Positions 44,487-52,858 of a stretch of 64,000 nucleotides of DNA are shown here, piece after piece. Source of the DNA: PALSA-505 sp963699015 (lineage in GTDB: Bacteria > Actinomycetota > Actinomycetes > Streptosporangiales > Streptosporangiaceae). The stretch covers positions 992,001 through 1,056,000 of the forward strand of contig CAVOSX010000008.1 of assembly GCA_963699015.1 (NCBI GenBank), in the 5' to 3' direction. The notes below the pieces were generated by a model. That model worked only from the letters and a program-made list of their open reading frames with translations. It searched no databases and was not told the DNA's origin. The position numbers were made by a program, and so were the translations under genes. Numbering within the stretch: position 1 is the first letter of the stretch; every line of letters begins with the position of its first letter.

Positions 44487-45241
44487 ACGAGCGGTGCTGT
44501 CCCGTCCGCACTGTCAGAAGACGAGGCCGAGGAGGCTATCGACCGCGGCATCCGATGGCTGATCGGGATGCAGAGCAAGGACGGCGGCTGGGGCGCGTTC
44601 GACGCCGACAATGACACCGATCTGGTCAACAAGCTGCCGTTCTGCGACTTCGGCGCGGTGATCGACCCGCCGTCCGCCGACGTCACCGCGCACATCGTGG
44701 AGGCGCTGGCGGGCGAGGGGATGGCCGGCTGCGCGGCCGCGCGGCGCGGGGTCGCCTGGCTGCTGCGGGCGCAGGAGAGCGACGGGTCCTGGTTCGGCCG
44801 GTGGGGTGCCAACTACGTGTACGGCACCGGCGCGGTGGTGCCTGCGCTGATCGCCGCGGGGGTGCGGCCGGGCAAGCCGTGCATCCGGCGCGCGGTGGCC
44901 TGGCTGGAACAGCACCAGAACGCCGATGGCGGCTGGGGCGAGGACCTGCGGTCCTACGACGACCCCAGCCTGGCCGGACGGGGCGAGTCCACCGCTTCGC
45001 AGACCGCCTGGGCGCTGCTGGCGCTGCTTGCGGCCGGCGGAGCCGAGGCGGCGCACGGCGCGGCGGTGCAGCGCGGGATCGGGTGGCTGGCGGCGAACCA
45101 GCGCGCGGACGGCAGCTGGGACGAGCCGCAGTACACCGGGACCGGGTTTCCCGGCGACTTCTACATCAACTACCACCTGTACCGGCTCGTGTTCCCCGTG
45201 AGCGCGCTGGGCCGGTACCTGCGCATCGCGGAGGGAGCGGC

Positions 45242-46795
45242 GTGACTAGCCCCGGGATCGACCGGACGCCTGGAACCGGCGACAGATCACTGGTCATCTG
45301 TGCTCCGCTGCGCGTGGAGGCGCAGGCGCTGCGGCGCGGCTTGCGCCGGGGCGGCGGTGACGGCACCCGGGTGATCCGCACCGGGTACGGCCCCGATCGG
45401 TCACGCCGGCGGGCCGCGGACATCAGCGCCTCCCCGTTCGGAAGCATGGCCGTGGCCGGCGTGGGCGGCGGCCTCGTTCCCGGCCTCGAGCCCGGCGACC
45501 TGGTCGTGGCGACCGAGACCGGCCGGGCCGGCGGGCCCGCCGTGCCGTGCCCGTCGGCGCCGCTGCTGGCCGGGGAGCTGCGCCGGGCCGGGCTGCGGGC
45601 CCGGACCGGGAAGATCGTCACCGTTGATCACCTGGCCGGCGCGGCGGACCGGTCACGGCTGGCCGGCGACGGCGCCGTGGCGGCCGACATGGAATCCGCG
45701 CCGCTCGCGGCCGCGGCGGCGGGGCACCCGGTGGCGGTGATCCGCGCGATATCCGACACCCCGGACCGCTCGCTGCTGCATCCGGGGATCGTGACCGGCG
45801 GGCTGGCCGCGCTGCGCTCGCTGCGCGCGGTCGGGCCGGTGCTCGAGCGGTGGGCGGCCGCCGCGGGGGAGCGGCGAGTGCTGCTGGCCGGGCCACGGTC
45901 GTTCTGCGCCGGCGTGGAGCGGGCCATCGAGATCGTCGAGCGGGTGCTCGACCGGCAGGGGCCGCCCGTCTACGTGCGCAAGCAGATCGTGCACAACACC
46001 CGCGTGGTCAGCGATCTCGAACGGCGCGGCGCGATATTCGTGGACGAGCTGGACGAGGTGCCGGACGGCGCGACCGTGGTGTTCTCCGCGCACGGCGTGT
46101 CTCCCGCGGTGCGGGCGGAGGCGGCGGCCCGCGGCCTGTCCGCGATCGACGCCACCTGCCCGCTGGTGTCGAAGGTGCACGCCGAGGCCAGGCGGTTCGC
46201 CGACGACGGGTACCTCGTCGCGCTGATCGGGCACGCCGGCCACGAGGAAGTGGAGGGCACGATCGGCGAGGCACCGCAGTCCACCGTGCTGGTCGAGACC
46301 ATGGCCGACGTGGCCAAGCTGGCGCCGGAGCAGGGCAAGATCGCTTACCTGATGCAGACCACGCTGGCCGCGGACGAGGCCAGCGGCATCGCCGGGGCCA
46401 TCGCCAGCCGGTTCCCGGACGTCCGCGGTCCGCGCAGCGACGACATCTGCTACGCGACCACCAACCGGCAGAATGCGGTCCGCGCGGTCGCCGCCGAGGC
46501 CGACCTGGTGCTGGTGGCCGGCTCGGCCAACTCGTCCAACTCGGTCCGGCTGGTGGAGCGGGCGGAGCGGGCGGGCACGCCCGCGCACCTGATCGACGGG
46601 CCTGAGGACATCCAGCTCAGCTGGCTGGAGGGCGTGTCCACCGTGGGCCTGACCGCGGGTGCGTCCGCGCCGCCCGCGGTGGTCGAGGAGATCATCGCCG
46701 CGCTGGCCGGGCTCGGCCGGGTCGAGGTCAGCGAGCGCGTCATCACCACCGAATCCATCCGGTTCGGCCTGCCCAGGCAAGTCAGGCCGAAATAG
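45242..46795 (+). CDS. HpnG-like nucleosidase fused to IspH (HMBPP reductase)
   Basis: 517 residues from GTG 45242 (GTGA overlap with shc). Residues 1 to about 200 are a purine-nucleoside-phosphorylase fold: LVICAPLRVEAQAL, AVAGVGGGLVPGLEPGDLVV, ADMESAPLAAAAAGHPVAVI, RAISDTPDRSLLHPG. HpnG removes adenine from adenosylhopane. From about 215 the chain is a full IspH: GPRSFCAGVERAIEIVERVL (Cys about 222), IFVDELDEVPDGATVVFSAH, IDATCPLVSKVHAEA (Cys about 306), DICYATTNRQNAV (Cys about 403) and GSANSSNSVRLVE. IspH is the 4Fe-4S enzyme making IPP and DMAPP. No stop separates them; a GTG at the second domain's start could also allow separate initiation. Fusion joins supply of precursor with tailoring of hopanoid. 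Confidence 0.88.
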   Translation: MTSPGIDRTPGTGDRSLVICAPLRVEAQALRRGLRRGGGDGTRVIRTGYGPDRSRRRAADISASPFGSMAVAGVGGGLVPGLEPGDLVVATETGRAGGPAVPCPSAPLLAGELRRAGLRARTGKIVTVDHLAGAADRSRLAGDGAVAADMESAPLAAAAAGHPVAVIRAISDTPDRSLLHPGIVTGGLAALRSLRAVGPVLERWAAAAGERRVLLAGPRSFCAGVERAIEIVERVLDRQGPPVYVRKQIVHNTRVVSDLERRGAIFVDELDEVPDGATVVFSAHGVSPAVRAEAAARGLSAIDATCPLVSKVHAEARRFADDGYLVALIGHAGHEEVEGTIGEAPQSTVLVETMADVAKLAPEQGKIAYLMQTTLAADEASGIAGAIASRFPDVRGPRSDDICYATTNRQNAVRAVAAEADLVLVAGSANSSNSVRLVERAERAGTPAHLIDGPEDIQLSWLEGVSTVGLTAGASAPPAVVEEIIAALAGLGRVEVSERVITTESIRFGLPRQVRPK

Positions 46796-46843
46796 CCGCC
46801 GGTCGCCGGAGATAACAATGCCCTCGCAGGAGGTAGTGGACTA

Positions 46844-47848
46844 ATGAGCGTGTCGATGCGCCAGAGCATGCGGATCGGGGCCTACCTGATGCGCCAGAAG
46901 CTGGCTCGCAGGTCGAAATTCCCGCTTCTGGTCGAGCTCGAGCCGCTGTTCGCCTGCAACCTGAAGTGCGCGGGCTGCGGCAAGATCCAGCAGCCGCACG
47001 ATGTGCTGAAGCAGCGCATGCCGGTCGAGCAGGCCATGGCGGCGATCGAGGAGTGCGGGGCGCCGATGGTGTCGCTGGCCGGCGGCGAGCCGCTCATGCA
47101 CCCGCAGATCGACGAGCTCGTGCGCCAGCTCGTGGCCAGGAAGAAGTTCGTGTTCCTCTGCACGAACGCGCTGCTGCTGCCCAAGAAGCTGGACAAGTTC
47201 AAGCCGTCGCCGTACTTCGCCTTCGTGGTGCACATCGACGGCCTGCGCGAGCGGCACGACGAGTCGGTCTGCAAGGACGGCGTGTTCGACCAGGCGATCG
47301 CGGCGATCAAGGAGGCCAAGAGCCGCGGGTTCAAGGTGAACACGAACACCACCGTGTTCAACACCGACACCCCGCAGACCGTCATCGACGTGCTCAGCTA
47401 CCTCAACGACGACCTCGGCATCGACGAGATGCAGATCTCGCCTGCCTACGCCTACGAGAAGGCGCCCGACCAGGAGCACTTCCTCGGCGTGACGGAGACC
47501 AGGGAACTGTTCAAGAAGGCCTTCGCGAACGGCAACAGGAAGCGGTGGCGGCTGAACCACTCGCCGCTGTTCCTCGACTTCCTGGAGGGCAAGACCGACT
47601 TCGGCTGCACCGCGTGGGGGATACCTTCGTACTCGCTGCTCGGCTGGCAGCGGCCTTGCTACCTGATGGCCGACGGGTACGTGAAGACCTACAAGGAGCT
47701 GATCGAGACCACCGACTGGGACTCCTACGGCCGCGGCAAGGACCCGCGCTGCGCGAACTGCATGGCGCACTGCGGGTACGAGCCGTCCGCCGTCCTGGCC
47801 ACGATGGGCTCGCTCCGCGAGTCCCTGCGCGCCGTCCGCGGTAGCTAG
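46844..47848 (+). CDS. hpnH: Adenosyl-hopene transferase HpnH (radical SAM)
   Basis: 334 residues, ATG start. Radical SAM enzyme that adds the adenosyl group to hopene, beginning side-chain synthesis of extended hopanoids. The 4Fe-4S motif is FACNLKCAGCGKIQ (CxxxCxxC). VSLAGGEPLMHPQIDELVRQ is the GGE SAM-binding motif; VVHIDGLRERHDESVCKDGV, FKVNTNTTVFNTDTPQTVID and ISPAYAYEKAPDQEHFLGV follow. The C-terminal cysteine-containing segment (RCANCMAHCGYEPSAVLAT) is the HpnH-type domain. Located 48 bases after the fusion gene, with a gcaggaggt ribosome site. Confidence 0.95.
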   Translation: MSVSMRQSMRIGAYLMRQKLARRSKFPLLVELEPLFACNLKCAGCGKIQQPHDVLKQRMPVEQAMAAIEECGAPMVSLAGGEPLMHPQIDELVRQLVARKKFVFLCTNALLLPKKLDKFKPSPYFAFVVHIDGLRERHDESVCKDGVFDQAIAAIKEAKSRGFKVNTNTTVFNTDTPQTVIDVLSYLNDDLGIDEMQISPAYAYEKAPDQEHFLGVTETRELFKKAFANGNRKRWRLNHSPLFLDFLEGKTDFGCTAWGIPSYSLLGWQRPCYLMADGYVKTYKELIETTDWDSYGRGKDPRCANCMAHCGYEPSAVLATMGSLRESLRAVRGS

Positions 47849-47863
47849 AACGGCTGGTTAACC

Positions 47864-49504
47864 GTGCCCCCCGGCGGTGTGGAAGTCGTTTTCCACGGCG
47901 GGACCGTCTTCGACGGCCGCCGCTTCCTGCCCGAAGGCAGCACCGTCCGGGTACGCGGCGGGCGGATCGCCGGGGTCGGTCCCGCGGGCCCGCTGGGGAA
48001 CGCGGTTCCTGTCGACCTCGGCGGCGGCACGCTGCTGCCCGGGTTCATCGACGCCCACGTCCACCCCGTCTTCGCCGGAGACCAGCTGCGCCACTGCGAC
48101 CTGCGCCCGGCCTCGACCGCGGGCGGTTACGCCGAACTCGTGGCCGCGTACGCCCGGGACCATCCGGGCGAGGAGTGGATCACCGGCGGCGGCTGGTCGA
48201 TGGATGCCTTCCCCGGCGGCATCCCCACCCGCGACCTGCTCGATGCCGTGCTGGCCGACCGGCCCGTGTTCCTGCCCAACCGCGACGGGCACGGGGCCTG
48301 GGTCAACACCGCGGCGCTGCGGGCGGCCGGGATCGACAGGTCAACGCCGGATCCCGCGGACGGCCGGATCGAGCGGGACGCCGATGGCGAGCCCGTCGGC
48401 ATGCTGCAGGAAGGCGCGGCCAGCCTGGTGACGCCGCTGCTGCCCGAGCTCACCGAGGACGACTGGTACCAGGCCCTGCTCACCGCGCAGGAGCACCTGC
48501 TCTCGCTGGGCATCACCGGCTGGCAGGATGCCATCGTCGGGCCCTACCAGGGCACGGCGGACCCGCTCGATGCCTACCGCCGGGCCACGGCGGCCGGCAC
48601 CCTGAAGGCGACCGTGGTGGGGGCGCTGTGGTGGGACCGGCATCAGGGGCTGGAGCAGGTGGCCGGGCTCGTCCGCAAGCGGAGTGCCGCCGGGCAGGGC
48701 CCGTTCCGTGCCACCAGCGTGAAGATGATGCTGGACGGCGTGGCCGAGACCCACACCGCGGCCATGCTCGAGCCTTACCTGGACGGCGCGGGATGCGGCA
48801 CCGGCCGTTCGGGGCTCGATTTCATCGACCCGGACGAGCTGCCCCGGTACGTCACGGCGCTGGACCGCGAGGGATTCCAGGTCCACTTCCACGCGCTCGG
48901 TGACCGGGCGGTCCGTAACGCGCTGGACGCGGTGGCCGCGGCCCGGCGCGCGAACGCTACCGGTCCCCGGCATCACTTGGCTCACCTGCAGGTCGTCCAC
49001 CCGGACGATATCGGCCGCTTCGCGCCGCTGGCCGCGACGGCCAACATCCAGCCGCTCTGGGCCACGCACGAACCTCAGATGGACGAGCTGACCATCCCGT
49101 TCCTCGGCGAGCGCCGCGCCGGGTGGCAGTACCCCTTCCGCTCCCTGCGGGCGGCAGGCGCGACCATGTGCGCGGGCAGCGACTGGCCAGTCAGCAGCCC
49201 CAATCCGCTCTGGGGAGCGCACGTGGCGGTCAACAGGGACCTGCCCGCGCCCGCGGGAGGCGGCCGCGGGGACCAGTTCCTGGCCGGGCAGGCGCTCAGC
49301 CTCGAGTCGGTCCTGGCCGCCTACACCTCCGGCAGCGCCTGGGTCAACGGCCTCGAGGCGGTCAGCGGGTCGATCGCCGAAGGCCTCGACGCCGACCTGG
49401 CCCTGGTCAACGCCGATCTTTCCCGCTTGCCGGCCGCCGAAATCGGCCAGGCGGTGGTCACCCAGACCTGGGTCCGGGGCCAGCTGGTGTACGAGCGCGG
49501 CTAG
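47864..49504 (+). CDS. YtcJ-like amidohydrolase
   Basis: 546 residues, GTG start 15 bases after hpnH, so possibly the last gene of that transcript. Metal-dependent hydrolase of the amidohydrolase 3 family: VFHGGTVFDGRRFLPEGSTV, LLPGFIDAHVHPVFAGD (HxH metal motif), WITGGGWSMDAFPGGIPTRD, FHALGDRAVRNALD, HHLAHLQVVHPDDIGRF (metal His) and MCAGSDWPVSSPNPLWG (metal Asp). The C-terminal composite beta domain returns in SIAEGLDADLALVNADLS. No signal peptide. The substrate is unknown; a hopanoid link is suggested only by proximity. Confidence 0.9.
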   Translation: MPPGGVEVVFHGGTVFDGRRFLPEGSTVRVRGGRIAGVGPAGPLGNAVPVDLGGGTLLPGFIDAHVHPVFAGDQLRHCDLRPASTAGGYAELVAAYARDHPGEEWITGGGWSMDAFPGGIPTRDLLDAVLADRPVFLPNRDGHGAWVNTAALRAAGIDRSTPDPADGRIERDADGEPVGMLQEGAASLVTPLLPELTEDDWYQALLTAQEHLLSLGITGWQDAIVGPYQGTADPLDAYRRATAAGTLKATVVGALWWDRHQGLEQVAGLVRKRSAAGQGPFRATSVKMMLDGVAETHTAAMLEPYLDGAGCGTGRSGLDFIDPDELPRYVTALDREGFQVHFHALGDRAVRNALDAVAAARRANATGPRHHLAHLQVVHPDDIGRFAPLAATANIQPLWATHEPQMDELTIPFLGERRAGWQYPFRSLRAAGATMCAGSDWPVSSPNPLWGAHVAVNRDLPAPAGGGRGDQFLAGQALSLESVLAAYTSGSAWVNGLEAVSGSIAEGLDADLALVNADLSRLPAAEIGQAVVTQTWVRGQLVYERG

Positions 49505-49672
49505 CCGCGGCCCCAGGTTCCGCGGTAGCTGCTCAGGAACCTGGACGAGGACACCCTCGGTGAGATCAGTGCCCGGGGATCTTCCCGATGCCACCCGGAT
49601 GGGGCTAAAGTCCAGCACAGCCCCGCGCGGAACCTCCACGCCCCCGATCTCCACGCCCACAGGAGTGTGATC

Positions 49673-51091
49673 GTGCATCGCATGAACAGAGCCTTGCGTC
49701 TGCTGCTACCCGCCGCGCTGCTCGCGATCGGCCTCGGGCCCGTCGCGGCCGCGCCCGCGCTGGCCGGCACCCCGGCCGGCGCGGGGCCCGTCAAGGAACT
49801 CACAGGGAAGTTCTCCGACGGCGCGACCTACCTGATCCAGGTCCCCGCGAACTGGAACGGGACGCTGTTCCTGTACAGCCACGGCTACGTGGTGCCAGGC
49901 TCAAGCAACCCGGCGATGGACGTCGGTGACCCGGTCACCGGGGCCTGGATGCTCAAGCACGGCTACGCGCTGGCCGGCTCGTCATACGCCAACGCCGGCT
50001 GGGATATCTCCAACGCGCTGCCGGACCAGATCCACACCCTCAGCGCGTTCGACCACCGCGTCGGCACCCCGACCCAGACCATCGCCTGGGGCCATTCGCT
50101 CGGCGGCATGATCACGGCCGGCCTCATCCAGCGCTACCCGAGCCGGTTCAACGGGGCGCTGCCGATGTGCGGCGTGGTGTCTGGCGGGGTGGCGACCTGG
50201 AACACCGCTCTCGACGCCGCATTCGCGTTCCAGCAGCTCGTCGACCCCTCGGTCAGCGTCGTGAACATCACAAGCCCGGGAACGAACCTGCTGTCGGCCG
50301 ATAACGCCGCGGCCAAGGCGCAGAAGACCGCGAAGGGCCGGGCCCGGCTCGCGCTGTCGGCCGCGCTGGCCGACACGCCAGGCTGGTTCACGCCGCTCTC
50401 GCCGGAGCCCGCGGCTAACAACTACAAGGCACAGGAAGCCAACCAGTTCCTGTGGGCCACCCAGGTCACCTTCCCGTTCGCGTTCGCGCTGCGAGCCGAC
50501 CTCGAAGCCAGGGCGGGCGGCAACCCGTCATCGAACACCGGCGTGAACTACTTCCGCGACCTGCTCAAGTCGGCCGACCTCAAGGAGGTCCTCGCGCTGT
50601 ACCACGCGGCCGGGCTGAGCCTGGACAAGGACCTGGCCACGCTGGACGCCGCTCCGCGCGTCTCGGCCGACCCGGCCGCCAGGCGCTACCTCGTGCGCAA
50701 CATCACCTACAACGGGCGGCTGAGCATGCCGGTGCTGACGATGCACACGGTCGGCGACGGGCTCGTGGTGCCGGAGAACGAGCAGGCCTACAGCTCGGTC
50801 GTGGCCAAGGCGGGCGACTCGGCCCTGCTGCGGCAGATCTACGTGAACCGGGCCGGCCACTGCGCGTTCACGCCCGCCGAGACGATCACGGCAGCCAAGG
50901 TGCTGCTGAACCGCCTGCGCACCGGCCAGTGGAACGCCCTGTCCCTGAACCCGGCCGTGCTGAAGGCGCGGGCCAGCGCTCTCGGTCCGGCCTACAACGT
51001 GTTCAGCAGCGGCGGCAAGCTGGTCGCGACCCGGCCGGCCTTCCTGCACTTCACCCCGTCGCCGTACCTGCGCCCGTTTAACGCGCCCTAA
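49673..51091 (+). CDS. Secreted alpha/beta hydrolase
   Basis: About 472 residues; GTG 49673 chosen because aggag (49661-49665) lies eight bases upstream (GTG 49667 and ATG 49682 are alternatives). Signal peptide ALRLLLPAALLAIGLGPVAA then AAPALAG. Hydrolase core: YLIQVPANWNGTLFLYSHGY, AGSSYANAGWDISNALPDQI, IAWGHSLGGMITAGLIQRYP (nucleophile Ser in GHSLGG), VLTMHTVGDGLVVPENEQAY (acid Asp) and NRAGHCAFTPAETITA (His). Complete triad visible. Substrate unknown; resembles extracellular polyester or peptide-type hydrolases of actinomycetes. Confidence 0.87.
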   Translation: MHRMNRALRLLLPAALLAIGLGPVAAAPALAGTPAGAGPVKELTGKFSDGATYLIQVPANWNGTLFLYSHGYVVPGSSNPAMDVGDPVTGAWMLKHGYALAGSSYANAGWDISNALPDQIHTLSAFDHRVGTPTQTIAWGHSLGGMITAGLIQRYPSRFNGALPMCGVVSGGVATWNTALDAAFAFQQLVDPSVSVVNITSPGTNLLSADNAAAKAQKTAKGRARLALSAALADTPGWFTPLSPEPAANNYKAQEANQFLWATQVTFPFAFALRADLEARAGGNPSSNTGVNYFRDLLKSADLKEVLALYHAAGLSLDKDLATLDAAPRVSADPAARRYLVRNITYNGRLSMPVLTMHTVGDGLVVPENEQAYSSVVAKAGDSALLRQIYVNRAGHCAFTPAETITAAKVLLNRLRTGQWNALSLNPAVLKARASALGPAYNVFSSGGKLVATRPAFLHFTPSPYLRPFNAP

Positions 51092-51121
51092 CGGCCGCGA
51101 GGCTGGTCACCGCGAGGCTGG

Positions 51122-52075
51122 TCAGTGCCGCGCCTGGCGGTAGTGTGCGGCGAGCACGTCGTCGCCGAAGTCGCTGCGCGGACGGCGCAGCACGGTGTGC
51201 GCGTGGTTGCCGTCGTCGCTGGTGTTGTCGTACTCGATCAGCAGGTCGTCGCCCTGCACCCGGTAGTAGTGCCGGGTGCAGGGCGTGACCGGTCCCTCCC
51301 ACGCGAAGTACAGCTCGCCCGCGCCGATCCGGGCGGCCTCCCGGGCCGCCAGTGCCGGGGCCAGCCGGCCGGTGTACAGCGCGACCAGCTGGCCGAGCAG
51401 CGCGCGCGCCGTGGGCCCGGCCTCGGCGGCGGCGAGGCCGAGCGGCTCGATGCCCTCGCCCGCGCGGGGGCGGGTGCCGGTGCGGATGTCGGCCGGAGCC
51501 CGATCGGCCACCACGGCCTCGGCCCGCCCGGCCGGGCCGAGCGCGTCGAGCAGTTCCCGCGCCAGGTCTTCCTCGGGGCCGAGCGGCCGCGATACCGGCC
51601 TGCCGGCGTAGCTGACCCGGGCCGGATTGGCGCCCAGGAATACCGGAGCGGGCGAGATCTGGTCGCCGAGCAGGGTCATCGTGACCGACAGGTGGTGTCC
51701 CTCGAAACGCCATGACCACGGTTCGCCGCCCGCCGGGTCGCCGAACACGCTTACCCAGTAGTCACCGCTGTGCCGGCCCCGGCGCCATCCTTCCTGCCGG
51801 TCGAGCACCTCCTCCAGGGCGATGATCGCCATCGCCTGGGCATAGGCGTGCTCGCTCAGCGCGGTGGCCAGCAGCCTGCTGGCGGCCTTGCGCGCGGCCA
51901 CGGTGAAGTCCGCGACGCACGCGCCGGGACGCTGCCGTGGCCGGTATTCCAGCCACCGCCGTGCGGCGTCGTCGGTGAACGGCTGCGCCGCGAGCAGGCG
52001 CTGCGGACCGTCCATGGCGTTGAGCAGCGCCGTCGCGGCCGAGCGCATCTGGCCGGGCAGGTCATCGGGAGCCAT
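51122..52075 (-). CDS. DUF3500 family protein
   Basis: 317 residues from ATG 52075; the frame extends to 52144 without a ribosome site. DUF3500 proteins are uncharacterised and often secreted; here there is no signal peptide. Typical blocks: AAQPFTDDAARRWLEYRPRQ, ALSEHAYAQAMAIIALEEVL, YWVSVFGDPAGGEPWSWRFE, GHHLSVTMTLLGDQI, RPLGPEEDLARELLDALG, ELYFAWEGPVTPCTRHYYRV and LLIEYDNTSDDGNHAHTVLR. The GHHLS and NHAHT histidines are family hallmarks. Divergent from lsr2. Confidence 0.88.
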   Translation of the reverse strand: MAPDDLPGQMRSAATALLNAMDGPQRLLAAQPFTDDAARRWLEYRPRQRPGACVADFTVAARKAASRLLATALSEHAYAQAMAIIALEEVLDRQEGWRRGRHSGDYWVSVFGDPAGGEPWSWRFEGHHLSVTMTLLGDQISPAPVFLGANPARVSYAGRPVSRPLGPEEDLARELLDALGPAGRAEAVVADRAPADIRTGTRPRAGEGIEPLGLAAAEAGPTARALLGQLVALYTGRLAPALAAREAARIGAGELYFAWEGPVTPCTRHYYRVQGDDLLIEYDNTSDDGNHAHTVLRRPRSDFGDDVLAAHYRQARH

Positions 52076-52151
52076 GCTCCCGGTATACCAGCTGCATTGC
52101 CCCCGGATTAGCCGGAACGGTACCGGTGATCCACAGCGAGTCACTTTGACA

Positions 52152-52176
52152 AATGGTCGGCTGTACCCCGACCATT
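52152..52176 (+). promoter_or_regulatory. Inverted repeat at the lsr2 start
   Basis: Perfect 9-bp arms aatggtcgg and ccgaccatt around 7 bases, ending five bases before the lsr2 ATG, where a ribosome site should be. An ttgaca box lies at 52146-52151 but has no matching -10 at normal distance. It could be an operator for self-regulation or an RNA hairpin limiting translation. Confidence 0.5.
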
Positions 52177-52181
52177 AAGAT

Positions 52182-52505
52182 ATGGCAAAGACGACAGTTG
52201 TCACTATCACCGACGACCTCGATGGTTCCGACGGCGCTGAGACCGTCAGCTTCAGTTTCGATGGTCAGAACTACGAGATTGATCTCAGCAGAAAGAACCA
52301 CGACAAGTTCAAAAAGGGCCTGCAGCCGTTCATCGACTCCGGGCGGCGAGTAGGCCGTCAGGGCGTCACCCGCTCGGGGCGGGGTAGGTCATCGCGGAAA
52401 GACTCCAGTGCTATTCGTGCCTGGGCCGCGGAGCAGGGTCTGGCTGTAAGCGAGCGCGGCCGGATCCCGGCCGCCGTCGTGGCGCAGTACGAAGCCGCTC
52501 ACTGA
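52182..52505 (+). CDS. lsr2: Lsr2 nucleoid-associated protein
   Basis: 107 residues. Lsr2 bridges DNA and silences AT-rich, often acquired, genes in actinomycetes. N-terminal dimerisation domain: VVTITDDLDGSDGAETVSFS, FDGQNYEIDLSRKN, KKGLQPFIDSGRRVG. A basic linker (RSGRGRSSRK) and the C-terminal AT-hook-like domain with IRAWAAEQGLAVSERGRIPA follow; the RGR (here SERGRIP) inserts in the minor groove. Length is standard. The less GC-rich cassette A at 20-25.9 kb is an obvious candidate target in this window; inference. Confidence 0.96.
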   Translation: MAKTTVVTITDDLDGSDGAETVSFSFDGQNYEIDLSRKNHDKFKKGLQPFIDSGRRVGRQGVTRSGRGRSSRKDSSAIRAWAAEQGLAVSERGRIPAAVVAQYEAAH

Positions 52506-52521
52506 TTCCCGCATTGGCTGT

Positions 52522-52548
52522 GCCGCGCGGCCGGCAGTGCCGCGCGGC
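52522..52548 (+). terminator. Hairpin after lsr2, possible terminator
   Basis: Arms gccgcgcggc at 52522-52531 and 52539-52548 separated by 7 bases, beginning 17 bases after the lsr2 stop. There is no U-run, only a weak gtttgg further on. The rest of the 350-base gap to 52858 has no convincing gene. Confidence 0.4.
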
Positions 52549-52858
52549 GGGAGTTTGGCTGGCGAGCCGGCGAAGCCAGTTCATGCGCTCTGCGGCTGTC
52601 TCCGGGTGGTCACCGAATTCCGGTGCCATTCGGCCCGCGCAGCCGTGGCGCCGAACTGCTGAACGGTGCGCCGGATCGGCCCGGCGCGGTATCCGTACTG
52701 CGCACCGGACGACCGCGCATTCGGCACTGAGCGTTCCGCCGGGCAAGCCGGTGCTCCGGGTTCGGTTACCGTTGGCGTGGGGGTGGCTTCGGGCCGTTTC
52801 GACGCCAGCGGTGCGGGGCCAGCGGCCACCGCGGCGCCGCTACCTGGACAGGTGAGGC

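Larger units (their letters stand above)
43000..45245 (+). pseudogene. shc: Squalene-hopene cyclase, two frameshifts and an inserted segment
   Basis: Cyclises squalene to hopene/hopanol in the membrane. The N-terminal barrel start (LTLDRACEHLAGLQHEPGWW, QGELETNVTMDAEDLMLRQF) runs to GPGDL. One extra T at 43279-43280 shifts it; the corrected reading is STTVEAYVALRLAGD. Middle part: FTRIWLAMFGQWSWDDLPVI, PPELIYLPAWFPLNVYDWAC, WIIARQERDGCWGGIQPPWV and the catalytic DxDD motif in GYPDTDDTAEVILAL. Another shift between about 44440 and 44500 leads to ALSEDEAEEAIDRGIRWLIG, MQSKDGGWGAFDADN and the QW repeats to the end. About 85 in-frame residues (43694-43950) made of ADAATPGQ-type repeats interrupt the domain after LHRYENR; relatives are not known to me to carry this. 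Confidence 0.85.
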
